Origin: Palaemon carinicauda
Taxonomy: Eukaryota > Arthropoda > Malacostraca > Decapoda > Palaemonidae
Assembly: GCF_036898095.1 (NCBI RefSeq)
Contig: NC_090768.1
Coordinates: 51,540,556 to 51,604,555 of the forward strand
DNA length: 64,000 nucleotides
Direction: 5' to 3'
Shown: positions 21,601 through 36,200 of the stretch, piece after piece
How positions within the stretch are numbered: position 1 is the first letter of the stretch
Layout: every line of letters begins with the position of its first letter
Made by a program: the position numbers and the translations under genes
Notes under the pieces: model-generated
The model's database searches: none
What the model was told of the DNA's origin: nothing
Seen by the model: only the letters and a program-made list of their open reading frames with translations

Positions 21601-22735
21601 AGAGGTACAGTATCTGCTGTATACTGTACTGTATTTACTATCGACGGCAAACAGGGATGTAGATACTAATCATCATTTTCATATTGCCAAAATATTTGAC
21701 TCCTGTAGCCTACTCGGCAAAAAACAATAACTAATCTGGTTTATTTATACAGTAATAACCAATATTAAACTAATTTTGTCTGCAATTGTGTAACCCAATC
21801 AAATACATTAGGTTAGGTTAGGAAAATGGGTAGAGTCCCACCCAGCACCATTACTGCTTGCCAGTACATAGGAACTTGATGTTTTTCTTTTTTCGCAAGT
21901 GCAGTGAGCACACGGCACCGCAAAAATCATTAAAGACTCCACCAAATTCTAATGGTTTTCGTTTCGCTCGCGATATAACATCAAGCTCCTATGGACTGGC
22001 AAGCGGTAATGGCTGGGTGGGATTCTACCGAAATATTACCCATAAATACTAATTGCCGTTATTATAGTCTAAATATTTAGGATTCCTGTAGCCTACAGTA
22101 GGGCTAGCCTACTTGTCAAAAAATAACTACTAAAATGGTTCATTTATACAGTAATAACCAACATTAATTTTGGATATCATTGTACAACCCAACCAATTAC
22201 ATTAGGTTAGGTTAGGAAAATTAGGTTGGCCTAAGACTTTATTACCGACTTTAAGAAAGAATTTTAAATTAACTTCTAAATATCAAAGACTTGTGAATCA
22301 GTATAGTAAAAACTTCATAATTAAGCCTGGTTTACGATCCGCATTAAAACCAAAAATATATTTAATTTGGTTTATAGGCCTACCTACTTACGCATACAAC
22401 CTGGTAATTAGTCTCAGTCTACGACACCACCATTACACAGTAATTCATGAATTCTTATGCCATACCTCTTTAATTTTTGGTTCTTCAGAGTGATTATAGG
22501 TCAATTTCTGATGTTAATAGTTACGAGGAGGCCTACACTCATTAAAATACGATACAAAATACGCACAATCAAGTTACCCTACGACACTTCAGAAGTCCGA
22601 CTTAGAATGATGCAGTGTTGCCAATGCCACTTGCAAGATGTGTTAATCTAAAAATCCCCAAAACTCATGATAGAAAATCCCCAAAACAACCCAAAAATTC
22701 CTTAAAACTCATAAAAAATTCCCATTTCCACAATT
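21601..22735. other. AT-rich intergenic DNA without a recognisable gene
   Basis: Two blocks containing TACATTAGGTTAGGTTAGGA (about 21805-21825 and 22197-22217) head similar sequence. 21850-22030 contains a loose inverted repeat around TTGCCAGTACATAGGAACTT and its complement AGCTCCTATGGACTGGCAAG, which suggests a foldback element. No exon is supported. Confidence 0.5.
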
Positions 22736-22737
22736 AT

Positions 22738-22985
22738 ATTTTCTTTTGATCCTGTAGTCTTTACTAATATAGAAAATACTTTATATTTTATTCTGATCCT
22801 GTAGTCTACTAACATAAGAATTACTATAAATTTTCTTTTGATCCTGCAGTCTTTATTAATATAAAAATTACTCTATATCTTTTTCTGATCCTGCAGTCTT
22901 TAATAATTTAAAAATTACTCTCTATGTTGTCTTCTGCTCCGGTAGGTTTTACTAATATAGAAATTACTATCTAATTGCAACTATA
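22738..22985. repeat. Diverged tandem repeat of about 56 bp
   Basis: Four to five units share TCTGATCCTG(T/C)AGTCTTTA followed by a TAATATAAAAATTACT-like block. Confidence 0.75.
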
Positions 22986-23345
22986 TAAAGGTTTGCTCAT
23001 CTTTGTTCTTCTCCATAGAAATTTGTATGGAATATCCCCATCAGACACAAAATCTCCAAATCAAGGGATAAATTCCCATATATGGCAACACTGGAGTCAT
23101 GAGGGTTCAGTTGCCAAAGCGTAATTAACAGCAATTCCAAAAATGAAAAACATTGGTTCTTTACCATAGAAAATTAAAGTGAGGATAAAAAAAAATGTGT
23201 GTCTAAATTAGTCTTCGTCATTTTATCATCAATATATCGTAAATGTTGATGACAAAATGATATGGAATGTATAGTCTATAGTCTACTGCCATTTTAATGT
23301 AGCTAATCATGGTAATGTTACTGTTCTTAGAATATTTAATTTCAC

Positions 23346-23460
23346 CTTGTTTCCTTTCCTCACTGGGCTATTTTCCCTGTTGGGGCCCCTGGGCTTATAG
23401 CATCTTGCTTTTCCAACTTGGGTTATAGCTTACCAATAAATGATGATAATAATAATATAT
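23346..23460 (+). repeat. TAA-tailed dispersed repeat, 3' end
   Basis: Contains CCTCACTGGGCTATTTTCCC, GGGCTTATAGCATC and a TAATAATA tail. The same 3' end recurs at least eleven more times in this window. Confidence 0.8.
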
Positions 23461-23784
23461 ATAGATTTTTTTCTACACTTCTTCATTGCATTCTTTTAAC
23501 CAGAATATAATTACTCCAGAACACATTCATTCATGTTTAACATTTTTTATCAAATATATTTAATAAATCTTCAAAGTATTCTCTCCATCAGAATATGATT
23601 AGCCTACTTCCCATTGTATTAGAACTGACAGAAACTGTCTTTTTGAAATTAATAGTTTTCATTTAAGTTCGCATAGGCCTACATATTAACCTCCATTTTC
23701 TTATCTTGCCTTCCTTTATCTTTATGCTAACTTTATTATCTTCCGCATGCCTCTATTTCCTCATCCCACTACCAAGAATTAATT

Positions 23785-23963
23785 TCTTAGTAGGCTGGCA
23801 AGGGCACCAGCCACCCGTTGAGATACTACCGTCAGAGAGTTATTGGATCATTTGACTGGCCAAAAAGTACTAACATTACACCCCTCTCTCTGGTTGCGGC
23901 TCGTTTCTTCTTTGCCTTCACAAACACAAAATAGTCTGGCATGAATTTACACTCATCCTCTGT

Positions 23964-24024
<61 letters not shown>

Positions 24025-24464
24025 AAATCTTCACTCAAGGGATTAATTACTGCACTGTAATTTTTCAATGGGTACATTACCCTTGGTAAGGGAAGAAGAG
24101 ACTCTAGCTGTTAAGCAGCTCTTTTAGAAGGAAACTCTAAAATCAAACCATTGTTTTTTAAGCGTATGTAATGTCATGGCCTCTGTACCACGGTCTTCCA
24201 CTGTCTTGGGGTAGAGTTCTCTTGCTCGAGGGTATCCTATATTCGGGTATGGTATTCTGCCTCGTTCCTCTTACTCTTTTTTTTTTTTAATAGTTTGTAT
24301 GTGGAAGATCAAATCTAATGTTCTTGTTGTTCTTAAAATATTTCATTTCGACTATTCATTACTTGTTGTTTACTGACTTCCTTTCCTCAGTGGGCTATTT
24401 TCCCCTACTGGAGCTCTTGGGCTTATAGCATCCTGCTTTACCAACTAGGATTGTTGCTTAGCTT

Positions 24465-24521
<57 letters not shown>
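23785..24521 (+). repeat. TAA-tailed dispersed repeat, long copy with internal CA array
   Basis: One of the longest copies. It starts near GGGCACCAGCCACCCGTTGA, includes a CA microsatellite (23967-24020), the ACCACGGTCTTCCACTGTCT block and the GGGCTATTTTCCCC end, and finishes in (TAA)n at 24466-24521. No protein is coded. The fixed 3' end and simple tail suggest retroposition, so it may be a SINE or the 3' end of a LINE. Confidence 0.75.
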
Positions 24522-24522
<1 letters not shown>

Positions 24523-24779
24523 CTTCCTATATTAGGCCTAGACCTACTTACTTTTAAGGGCTGTGTCTTACCGACATAACATTCACTGCAACAACTAAGT
24601 AGTTATTCTCGAATTTGATATGCTTCACAAATAATCCTTACTTTGTTCCTAAACTTTCCATCAATTATGCAAGATTATCCTGCCACCACATTGAATTGCA
24701 TCAACTTTGCTGGTGAAAAGAAAGGCAACATACATAGGCCTATGCATGCATTTCATCTTACTGTAATGTAATTGTTTGA

Positions 24780-24904
<125 letters not shown>

Positions 24905-25057
24905 CTAAAATACAGTGTTTTATTTAATTTTCCTTTTTTTCTTTCACGGGAATTTTAAGGAGCATGTGTGTGATTTGTGTGTATACAAGATTTTGGAAAC
25001 AACAGATATCTATCTTATACAATTTATGATCAGTACCAGTAACGCATGCATTAGATT

Positions 25058-25319
<262 letters not shown>

Positions 25320-25348
25320 CTGAGCATCACGCTTTCCTGTGATTTTTA

Positions 25349-25350
<2 letters not shown>

Positions 25351-25441
<91 letters not shown>
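25351..25441. repeat. TA microsatellite
   Basis: About 45 TA units to the right of the palindrome. Confidence 0.97.
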
Positions 25442-25444
<3 letters not shown>

Positions 25445-25754
25445 CTGCATTATATTCCCTCCCATTTTCAAAGACATCGATGTATTGATAACGGAGAATC
25501 ATAATGTTTAAAATTAAATGCCTCAAGTTAGATAAACATATGTGTAGGCTAGATATTTCGTTATGTAAACCACAGTATGTGGACAGACGTTCCTGTATGG
25601 ATAGAGTCTGGATTATGTATTGGGAAGGGAGCTAAATAGTATTAGTCATAAATCATTTGTATATAGCACCGAAGGAAATGATGTCGAGTGCTAAAATATA
25701 TTTCTTGGGTTTCCAGTTTCCCTAGCTTCTAGTATGATATGAATATGTCCATAG

Positions 25755-26365
25755 GTAGTAGGTTGGCCAGGGCACCAGCCGCCCATTGAGATACTACCGC
25801 TAGAGAGTTACGGGGTCTTTTGACTGGCCAGACAGTAGTACATTGGATCCTTCTTTCTGGTTACAGTTCATTTTCCCTTTGCCTAAACACACACACCGAA
25901 TAGTCTGGCCTATTCTTTACATATTCTCCTCTGTCCTCATACACCTGACAACACCGAGATTACCAAATAATTACTTCTTACTGCACTGTAATTGTTCGGT
26001 GGCCACTTTCCCCTTTCTAAGGGTAGAAGAGACTCTTTAGCTATGGTTAGCAGCTCTTCTAGGAGAAGGGCACTCCAAAATCAAACCATTGTTCTCTAAT
26101 CTTGGGTAGTGCCATGGTCTTCCACTGTCTTGGGTTAGAGTTCTCTTGCTTGAGGGTACACTATTCCATCTTATTTCTCCTCTTGTTTTGTTAAAGTTTT
26201 TAGTTTATATAGGAGGTAATGATTTTAATCTTGTTGCTCATCCTTGAATATATTATTTTTCTTTGTTTCCTTCCCTCACTGAGCTATTTTCCCTGTTGGA
26301 GACCCTGGGGTTATAGCATCCTGCTTTTCCAACTAGGGTTGTAGTTTAGCAAGTAATAACAATAA
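25755..26365 (+). repeat. TAA-tailed dispersed repeat, long copy
   Basis: Begins near GGCCAGGGCACCAGCCGCCC and ends at GGGTTGTAGTTTAGCAAGTA with a short AATAACAATAAT tail. It is colinear with 23785-24521 but lacks the CA expansion. Confidence 0.8.
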
Positions 26366-27110
26366 TGTACGCTACAATTATCTGAAATATTGTGTATTAA
26401 TTAAACGATTTTATTAGTATAATGCATAAACAAAAAAAGTTGGTAATAATATCTTAACATGTGCATCATGTTCTAAAAACTCTGAGCCTAAATAAAAGGA
26501 AATGACTAATGTAGGTTGGTTATGTAAGAAATTAACTCGGAGATCAAAGGCATAGGTGGGTGGACCGCATGACTTGATCAATACATTTATACAAACAAAA
26601 ATATGATATTTCATGCATTACATTTGTGCACCTAGTTAGTCTGTATTTAAATATATTAATCAAGTCTATAAGACCTATGACATAAAATCAGTTGTAAATT
26701 GTATTCGTTTGTTCGTCGGCTGGGGAGCCTGATCATCTGATGATTCATTTTCGGAAGAATCGAGAAAGTTCAAGATGATTTTTATGCATGTGGGAGCCAT
26801 ATGTTTTATCACGGGATAATGGTTAGATATTATAATTATCATTAAAAAAAATAAAATTCTACGTTAGTTATATCATTAATTTATATGAAAGCTATATTTA
26901 ATTTTCACATGAAATTTCCAGACCAAAAAAAAATATCGATTAGGTCGAAAACCAACGCCTTGTGCAATAATATTGTAAAAAATATGCCGTTACTTAAGGT
27001 GACAGAGATATAATATTTTTCTATAATAATATTAAGTTGAAGAAATTTATAATTCACAGAACAGAGAGATTTATCAATATATATTTATGTATAAACATAT
27101 GGCTCCCTTT
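26366..27110. other. AT-rich DNA upstream of CCT7
   Basis: No repeat family or exon recognised. This is presumably the distal upstream region of the CCT7 gene. Confidence 0.5.
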
Positions 27111-27114
27111 CAAA

Positions 27115-27128
27115 TTCTTCTGGAAATT
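27115..27128 (+). promoter_or_regulatory. Heat-shock-element-like site upstream of CCT7
   Basis: The sequence TTCTTCTGGAA holds TTC-nn-GAA at 27118-27125, with a further TTC directly before it. It lies about 100 bases upstream of the CCT7 ATG. Heat shock factor binds alternating TTC/GAA units, and CCT genes respond to it in some animals. Only two well-placed units are present, so this is a weak call. Confidence 0.25.
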
Positions 27129-27221
27129 GTGGATGCAGCTTTGTGTGTGTTCGCCCTCGCCCCCTGAACCGCATTGTTTTGACAGAAAAGGCGACTTGCC
27201 TCTACATATAAATCGTACAAA

Positions 27222-30200
27222 ATGGTTAGTTTTCCCTTCTCATTTCTTATGCTGATAGTAATTTATAGTTATTTTAAGTAGTGTGTAATATAGCAAGTGA
27301 TTTACTACTCATTTTATCGATTAGTAATCTCTAAAACTGGAGCCGAAGTTACAGAATGGTTCATCGGCAAACCGCTCCTTTTGTATTCGGGTGTCACGCG
27401 TTTTCATTTATTTTTAGGCTGGTGCACAATAAAAGCTATATGATCTTATCTGTTTATTCCATGTAATTATAACGTAGGGTATCGCATGGGGTTAAGTTAC
27501 ATAAAGCCTCTGCACGCTTTCGACATACCGGTATTTCTTACATGGTCGATGGGCAAACTTCCTGCTCGGTAGGCCATTCAAATTAATCTACTGTAGATAG
27601 GGTAATACTGTATAACTAAAGAAAATTATCTACCTTGAGGTAGTGGTTACAAAGCTGGGGTTGTATGTATGATAGTGGCACAGATGGTGGCCACCTGTAT
27701 GTATTATGGCTAACTTAGAATACGGCAGTGTTAGGGGGCCGTCAGCCCCCCCTTCCCCCCCGTGAGGTAAGTAGGTAAGGACAGCTCTTAGGTTGGGGGG
27801 GAAAGGTCACGCTAGTTGATATCGATTTTTAATGAATGTATGAGGAACTGGCCGCTGATATACAAGGGCTCCCAAAGCTGCAACGACCCTTGTGTGGTCG
27901 AAAGGGAAATCAATTAAAATAATGGGGTAAATGGTTTTTTTGGGACAGGCGATATCTCTTTGTACTTGTCAAATCGATTTTTTACATGGGGAAAATGTTC
28001 TCTATTATGATCCGATATACCATTATATGATGTTTTTTTTTTTTTTTTTTAATTTTTTACCTTTATCTCACAAGTTACGGTAGCTCCACCTTAGTTTCAA
28101 AATTCCCGATAGGTAGAGCCTGTGTCGTCCCTGACTATGAAGGGTTCGGTTTTACAATTAAATGTTGTCCCATCAATATACATTATTTACAGTGGCATTT
28201 AATACTGCTGTGATAATATCACGGAATGTTAGGTAGAGTAAAGGTCGTTATTATGTATCGGTCGCCGAAGCCACGGCTGAGTTACTTGATCGTAAAATGT
28301 CCCCCAAAGCATTGCTTCCTGCCTGACTAAAATAATATCCCTGGGGTGGCTCTCCGTTCACCTATCAGCTGGTGGCATAATCTTGGAAATTTTAGTGATG
28401 TTTGAACTTATGTTTTAGCTAATTCCAACAATCTAAATTCTTACCCTATTGTCAAGATTGTAGTTCATTGGGACACGCCTTGGAATTATGCCGAACACTA
28501 GTTTTTTGTATATACAACCAAAGGTTGTGATAAGCAATATCTCGTTAAGATGTTTAGGAGGATTAAGCTAGTGTTAATCAGCCCGCTCGAACTAACCTTT
28601 CTTTTCCGTGCACTTGTAGGCCTACTTTTGTTATCCGCGTGATTTCAAAATTTTTAACCCTCCTGCCGCAACCCGAGATTGACCTTACAAGAGCCCCCGA
28701 GGTTGGCCTTTCTAACGCTAACCGCCATGATGGACAGATGAAGCCTGTCCTATAGCTTTGCTTTTAGCCATGTTGATCATATCGATCAGCTGGATGCTTT
28801 GAGGACGATCGTGTATAATTTGAGGCTTAATTTTTGTAGAATATTCACATAAAGGGTAATCCTGAGTAACAATTTTATTATAGTTTAGTTAAGATATAAT
28901 GCAGAGTGCTGCCCATTGCTTTTATTGTGTATAAGAGAGATTTATTTATGATTCACTTTATCCTAATGTAATTATTTATTTCGTTTTAGTTTGGGACTTA
29001 GGAAGGGGGTCCCGGGGTTTGCCCCCAGCTAGGGTTTGTGACCTGGGAAATTAAAAGGTTAGGTTAGGTGGATTTGCTAGATTTTGTTGCATTTTTCAAA
29101 TTTTGTTAGGGGTTGTGACCTGTGAAGGAGGTCCGGTGAGGTCTTTTGAAAATTTTTTATAATTTCTGGCTAAAATCCATGGTTTTTGATTTATGGTGAG
29201 CTGACTACCATAACTGAAAAGGTATGAGTTTGCTCTATGTATCATCATTTATAGTTTTTGAAGCAACTTAAAATATACGTGTATCAGTTACTTATATATT
29301 TAACCTTTGTTAAACATAGTTTTTGACAGTCATAAAAAGCCTGTCTTGTAATAAAAAAAGAAAGTTACTGTAATCGAAACTCAGTAATAGTAATGAAACA
29401 TGATCAAAACACTGGACATTTTTTTGCCATGTCTTGGTGCAACGAAAACGTGATTTTTCCACCCTATTTTCTATGTAGTTTTTTTGTAGCCATTTCCATT
29501 TGCTGCAAGTTTGAACTTTTGAAGTTTTACTGATTCAACTACCCGATAAGGAAGATCATTCTACAAGTTGGTCATAGTTGAAATAGTAGTTATTGGGAGG
29601 GAGGATGCACCTGTGGCAGGTGCCAAAGATGACAAAGGAAGCAGAACAGGATTATTGATAATTTAAATTTGTAACATCTTTAATGGAGGCTTCTGCCAGT
29701 ATTCAGTGTGTGGTTCAAAATAGTGTACTATATTTGCAAAGAACTATTCAGTGATTTAAATTCCAGTGTCCTAACTAATATTTCACTATTTTGTATTGAA
29801 ACCATCCAATGCTTACTTTTTGGGAGGCTGTTGGTGGGTTACTGCTCATGTGTAATTGCCCTTGGCAGCTGTTATACACTTTGTATGATGTAATAAGCTT
29901 TAGCAGCAGTTACATATATTGTATGATGTAATGAGCTTTGGCAGCTATTACATGTACAGTATATACTTTCTATGATGTAATGATCTTTGGCAGCTGTAGA
30001 TACTTCGTATGATGTAATGAGCTTTGGCAGCTATTACATGTACAGTATATACTTTCTATGATGTAATGATCTTTGGCAGCTGTAGATACTTTGTATGATG
30101 TAATGAGCTTTGGCAGCTATTACATGTACAGTACTGTATATACTTTCTATGATGTAATGATCTTTGGCAGCTGTAGATACTTTGTATGATGTAATGAGCT

Positions 30201-33200
30201 TTGGCAGCTATTACATGTACAGTAAATACTTTCTATGATGTAATGATCTTTGGCAGCTGTAGATAGTTTCTATGATGTAATAGCTTTGGCAGCTATTACA
30301 TGTACAGTATATACTTTCTATGATGTAATGATCTTTGGCAGCTGTAGATACTTTGTATGATGTAATGAGCTTTGGCAGCTATTACATACTTTGTACAATG
30401 TGATGAACCTTTGCAGCTGTTACAGTATACAGTATACTTTGTATGACATAGAGTTGTGAACTTTGGCAGCTGTTCTATACTGTACTTGGTATGACGTAAT
30501 GAGCTTTGGCCGCTGTTATATACTGTATATGACATAATAAGCTTTAAAGTATTTATGCACAATTTCTTGTGTTGTTTTATAACAGCCCTCCCCCTTTTCG
30601 CTCCAATTCCTGTATGACCATCGTCACACGGTCTCCCATTTTGAAATTGTTGAATTTTATTGATTTTTCAATTATACATAAAAGCTAAATATATAATACT
30701 TAAATGTCAAGCCAAATACGAGAGTCATATATTTTTTTCTACTAGCTATCTTGGGTTTTATCCATTTCTGACCATGAATATTGGGGCAAACAACCCATTT
30801 TACTAATTTTCGTGTCACCCTTATAACAATTATGGGGTACCTCAGTGATAAGCCAGGGTTTGGTATGGGAAATGGCAAAAATTGGTTGATTTGTAGCTTT
30901 GATAATGGTCAGAAATGCATAGTTAACACAAGATAACCAGTTGGAAAAGTATATGGCTCATACAAGTGGCAGGAAATTAAATTCTTATATTTACCAGTAC
31001 TTCTAATTTCACTGCTCCTTTGTTCTGGTAAGCAGTACATGGATGATGGTGCACACGCCATCACTGTAGGTCGCTATTAAAATACTGTATCATAATTACC
31101 TATTATTTATATCGTGTCCCTTAAGTGGTTTTAAAGGTTTAAAGGTCGCTTATGAATGGCAGAGGCAAGGGACAGTGACATTGCCCTAGCAAGCAGGACA
31201 ATGCCGTAGAGACTGACCATATATTATATGATCAGCGCCCAAGCCTCCTCTCCACCCAAGCTAGGACCAGGGAGGGCCAGGCAGTGGCTGCTGATGACTC
31301 GGCAGATAGACCTATAGGCTACCCCAAACACCCCAACCTTAGCTCACAAGGATGGTAAGGTTGCAGACACTAATGGCACTAACGAGTTTGAGCGGGATTC
31401 GAACCCCCGACTGGCGATCACCAGGCGGGGATGTTACCAATCAGGCCACAACAACCTTAAGCTCTAGCATGGCTTGCTTTGCTTGCAAAGAAACATTGTC
31501 TCTCTGCTGCTCTGTTCTAGTAAGTGGTACATGAATGAGCTGTCGATATATAATGAATGGACAGTATTTTCAATATACATCAGTTACCCAAAGAGATGAA
31601 TTTACTCTTAAATTTCAAAATAGATTAAACTCCTCTCTGGGAGACATGACCAGTCTACTGGAATTGAAACAGATGTGGAAGAAAATTGCTCTTGTTGAGG
31701 AACATTCAGGAACTTGTGCAGAAATATTTGGAAGTATCCAATTTCTTTCAATGAGGCACATTTGCACCGACTCACAGCGGTGCCCTTTTAGCTCAGAAGT
31801 TTCCTGATCGTTGATTGGTTAGAATTATCTTGTTCAACCAATCAGCGATCAGGAAACTTTTCCGAGCTAAAAGGGCACCGCTGCAAGTCTGTGCAAATCT
31901 GCCTCGCTAAAAAAAATGGACTATAGGTAATGATTGTGTCATACAAAATACGGAAGGCTGCCGAAGCTACTGCCTGTATTAGATAATTATTCTCGATCTT
32001 CTCTGGAACAAAATGTTGCCATTGTTGCTTATAACTATGATGCATTAGTCTTGTGCATATCCAGAACATTTTAAAGTACAGTAAAAGTATTTAAATGGTA
32101 TTTATTTATTTTCTGGTTAGACATTGGTATTTCATAACTGTTCTTCTGTGATTGAAGATTAGAATTAAGAAAAATTACTCAGGTTTTATGTCTAAACTAT
32201 AGTCCATTTCTTTTAGCGAGGCAGATTTGCACCGACTCGCAGCGGTGCCCTTTAAGCTCGGAAAAGTTTCCTGTTCGCTGATTGGTTAGAATGATCTTGT
32301 CCTACCAATCAGCGATCAGGAAACTTTTCCGAGCTAAAAGGGCACCGCCGCGAGTCGGTGCAAATATGCCTCGCTAAAAGAAATGGACTATAGATGTAGT
32401 GTATGTATAATGAGTGTTTGAGAGAAAGTGGAAATTTTTCCTTGAAGGAAAAAATTTTACCAATTGATGACTTAGTTTTTTATATGAAATTTCTATACAG
32501 TATACACTTGTCTATTATGTACTGTACAGTATATGTCTTGGGATAAAATTATTTGAGACAGTATAGTGTACAGTACGGGTTAGAATTGGGTCTTTGCAGA
32601 GTCTGTTTTCCCTCTGCGCACACTTTTTAGTTTTTGACCTTACCTATTTTCTCTTATTTTCTTCTCGTTTCAGTGCAACTGGTTTCTCTTCCTCCCTTTA
32701 TCACCTCGGTACTGAATAGCCTTACAGTCCTGGTGCTGGGCCACAAGACCCACATTTAGTAAATTCATTGTTAATACAATATGTTCATTATTTCTTTTCA
32801 GCAACCACAAATCATCCTATTAAAGGAGGGCACTGACTCCTCTCAGGGAAAACCTCAACTTATCTCTAACATCAATGCCTGTGCCGCAGTCGTGGATGCT
32901 ATCCGTACCACTCTTGGTCCACGTGGTATGGATAAGTTGATTGTGGATGCTAAGGTAAAGACTTTTTAAATCTCAGAGAATGCTTTGTAATTTTTTTTAT
33001 ACCGTATTTGGAATTTTGATTTTTTAATAATCATGGCAAAATTAGGTCTGACTATCACAGGCTGTATTATCAAAACTGTAAAATAGTTTAGATGTAAGAT
33101 TTTGTGTGCGTTATTTAAGCAAGGAGGTTGTGTATATAGCTTTTTAATACTTTATAGTTAAAGATACAGTACTGAACAGAGAACAAAGTTATAAACCTCC

Positions 33201-36200
33201 ATTAACTAACTATGATGTAATGTGTGTTTTGCAGGGACAGGCCACAATCAGTAATGATGGTGCTACTATACTGAAACAGCTTGACATTGTTCATCCAGCA
33301 GCCAAGACATTGGTAGACATTGCCAAGTCTCAAGATGCCGAGGTAAGAATTACGTATACGTACTGGTATTAAAGCCTCTGTATTGAATAGTTTTATTTGC
33401 TAAAGTAGTAATTAATTAACTCTACTGATCACGGCAATGACGAAATCGCATCCAGGTAGCAATGACGTCGTGTGTCGGCTCTCTTAGGTTGGTGTATTCT
33501 AGAAGTTTTATTGCAGCTGTGACCTGTTCGGACATGGATCCAAAAACAGTAAATGATACAGGATATTATTACTGCAGTTATGGCAGCAGAGTGGCCTTAA
33601 GAAATAGTACACCAATAACTGCATTTATCATAGTGGAAAGGCACTTTCTTTTTTAGAAACGATATGAGAAATAATTAACAATTAATAAGATATCCTAAAA
33701 GACATTAACGTCAAAACAGATATTTCACATTTAGACTATGCAGTATAAAGACTTATGTCAGCCTGTTCAACATAAAAACTTTTGCTGCAACTTTGAACAT
33801 TTGAAGTTCTACTGATTTAACTACCCGATTAGGAAGATCATTCCACAACTTGGTCACTTGATCTTTTTTAGTGTGATTAGGAAAGTAATAAAGATAGAAA
33901 GAAACTGAAAATTCTACTAGAATTTTAAATAAAATTGCTATAATTGTACATACGATTTAATGAATGGAAGATACCAAAGGGCTTTATCAGATTCTCAGTT
34001 TGCTGTAGGAAGCGCCTATGCTTTTAACTCCTTGAATACCAGACCATGACTAAGAAATTTGGCACTAAGGCCCCCAGCCATTTTTGGAACATTTTTCATA
34101 TCGGCACTAAAACTATGAAAGATAGGAATTTACAATTTTTTCATTGTATAGCTGAATAAATTTCCTTTTCATTGATGTATAATGTCACATTTTGTGAAAT
34201 TTACATATGCATAAATAATAAGAGAAAGATAATTGTCCAAATGAAGGCGAAGTAGTAGAACTACTCGGGCATAGAATAGGGCCAATGACACCCAAAGGGC
34301 TAAATGCTATTGCTTTTTAATGCCTAGCAGAATAGAAAATTGAAGTTGGTTAGTGTATTTTCATTGTAATATAAGAAATTATTCCCAAAATTCTGTTAGA
34401 AAAATCTTGGGAATATAGGGTTAAACATTTCATATATTTTTCGATGTAAACAATTTTTCATTTGTTTCAGGTTGGTGACGGTACAACAACAGTTGTCTTG
34501 TTAGCAGGACAGTTTTTGCATGAATGCAAGAGATTGATTGAAGAAGGTGTTCACCCCCATAACATCATAAGGTCATTTAGAAAAGCAACTAGACTTGCAA
34601 TAGAAAAAATTAATGAAATTTCTGTCAAGGTAAGTCTCATTTAATAAGAATTATTTCATCATCATCATCTCCTCCTACGCAAAGGGCCTCGGTTAGATTT
34701 TACCAGTCGTCTCTATCTGAACTTTCAATTCAATACTTCTCCACTCATCATCTCCCACTTCAAGCTTCATAGTTCTCAGCCATGTAGGCATGGGTCTTCC
34801 CACTCTTGTAGTTCCTTGTGGAGCCTAGTTGAAAGTTTGGTGAACTAATCTCTCTTGGGGAGTGCGAAGAGCATGCCCAAACCATCTCCATCTACCCCTC
34901 ATCTTGATCTCGTCCACATATGGCACTCAGTAATCTCTCTTATAGTTTCATTTCTAATCCTCTCCTGCCATTTAATTCCCAATATTCTTGAGGTCTTTGT
35001 TCTCAAATCTACTAAATTTGTTAGAAATTGTTTCATTGCATTATTTAGTATTGTCAAATGCTTAGAAGTAATTAACCCTTTTACCCCCAAAGGACGTACT
35101 GGTACGTTTCACAAAAGCCATCCCTTTACCCCCATGGACGTACCGGTACGTCCTTGCAAAAAAATGCTATAAAAATTATTTTTTTTCATATTTTTGATAA
35201 TTTTTTGAGAAAATTCAGGCATTTTCCAAGAGAATGAGACCAACCTGACCTCTCTATGACAAAAACTAAGGCTGTTAGAGCAATTTAAAAAATATATACA
35301 CCAAAATGTGCATGGAAAAAAATAACCCCCTGGGGGTTAAGGGTTGGAAATTTCCAAATAGCCTGGGGGTAAAAGGGTTAATAGTCGATTTATTAGTCCG
35401 ATAACTTAGGCTAAAGAAAGACTTTAGCAGTTGACGTTTGGAGACGATAGTGTGTTATGTGCTTTTCTTTTACCCTAAGATTTGAATTATCCCTGGATAG
35501 GCATTGTGTCCAGGGAAAGGAAGGTACATGTACTGTGTACTACATAATTTTTTTTTGTCTTTGGTTTTATTTATTATGATTTTTGTTTAATTTGTCTATT
35601 GTTTTGGGTGTCAGATTATTGATGCTGTTTTTGTATATTATGTAATATATTTAGAAACTATATTTACCAATGTTTGTTTTGTGTTTTAAAGATTAACAAA
35701 GATGACCCGAAAGAGTTGCGCTCCATCTTGGAGAAATGTGCGGGAACTTCAATGAACAGCAAGTTGATACATCAACAGAAAGACTTCTTTGCAAAGATGG
35801 TTGTTGATGCCGTAACGTCCCTCGACGAACTCTTGCCTTTAGACATGATTGGTATTAAGAAAGTTCCTGGTGGTTCTCTTGAGGTAAGATCGATATTTCA
35901 TTAATACAGTTCGTATGGTGTAATTGGCTCAGGATCTGTAAGTTTTAGGGAAATTTTACTCCATTTAAGGACAAGTGAAGGATGTAAACTACTGTGTGAT
36001 AGGGATTTTTTTACTTCTTTGCTAATTACGAGAGGTTGTGGGTCTTAGTAAATGTTGTAGCCTATAATCATGGGCTAAATTGTAATTTAGTAGTCTATGG
36101 TGAGGTGAAGATCTGAAATAAAGTAGTTTTGTGTATTAATTAACATCAAGATGACAAAATATGTTACAAGTTGGCTGTAATGCCTCGTAGAATAAAAATT

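Noticed and set aside
21805..22217. Interstitial telomere repeats (TTAGG)
   Set aside because: Only two to three units occur at each place, in AT-rich DNA. This is too short to call.
27037..27255. A 72-codon frame overlapping the CCT7 start
   Set aside because: It is in a different frame from the CCT7 ATG and runs through the splice donor. It is probably chance.
31385..31460. tRNA gene on the minus strand
   Set aside because: A and B boxes are present, but the acceptor stem pairs poorly, and the sequence continues into a SINE body without a tRNA 3' end.
33462..33656. A 64-codon open frame in CCT7 intron 3
   Set aside because: It has no splice-site context and no recognisable domain. The CCT7 frame is complete without it.
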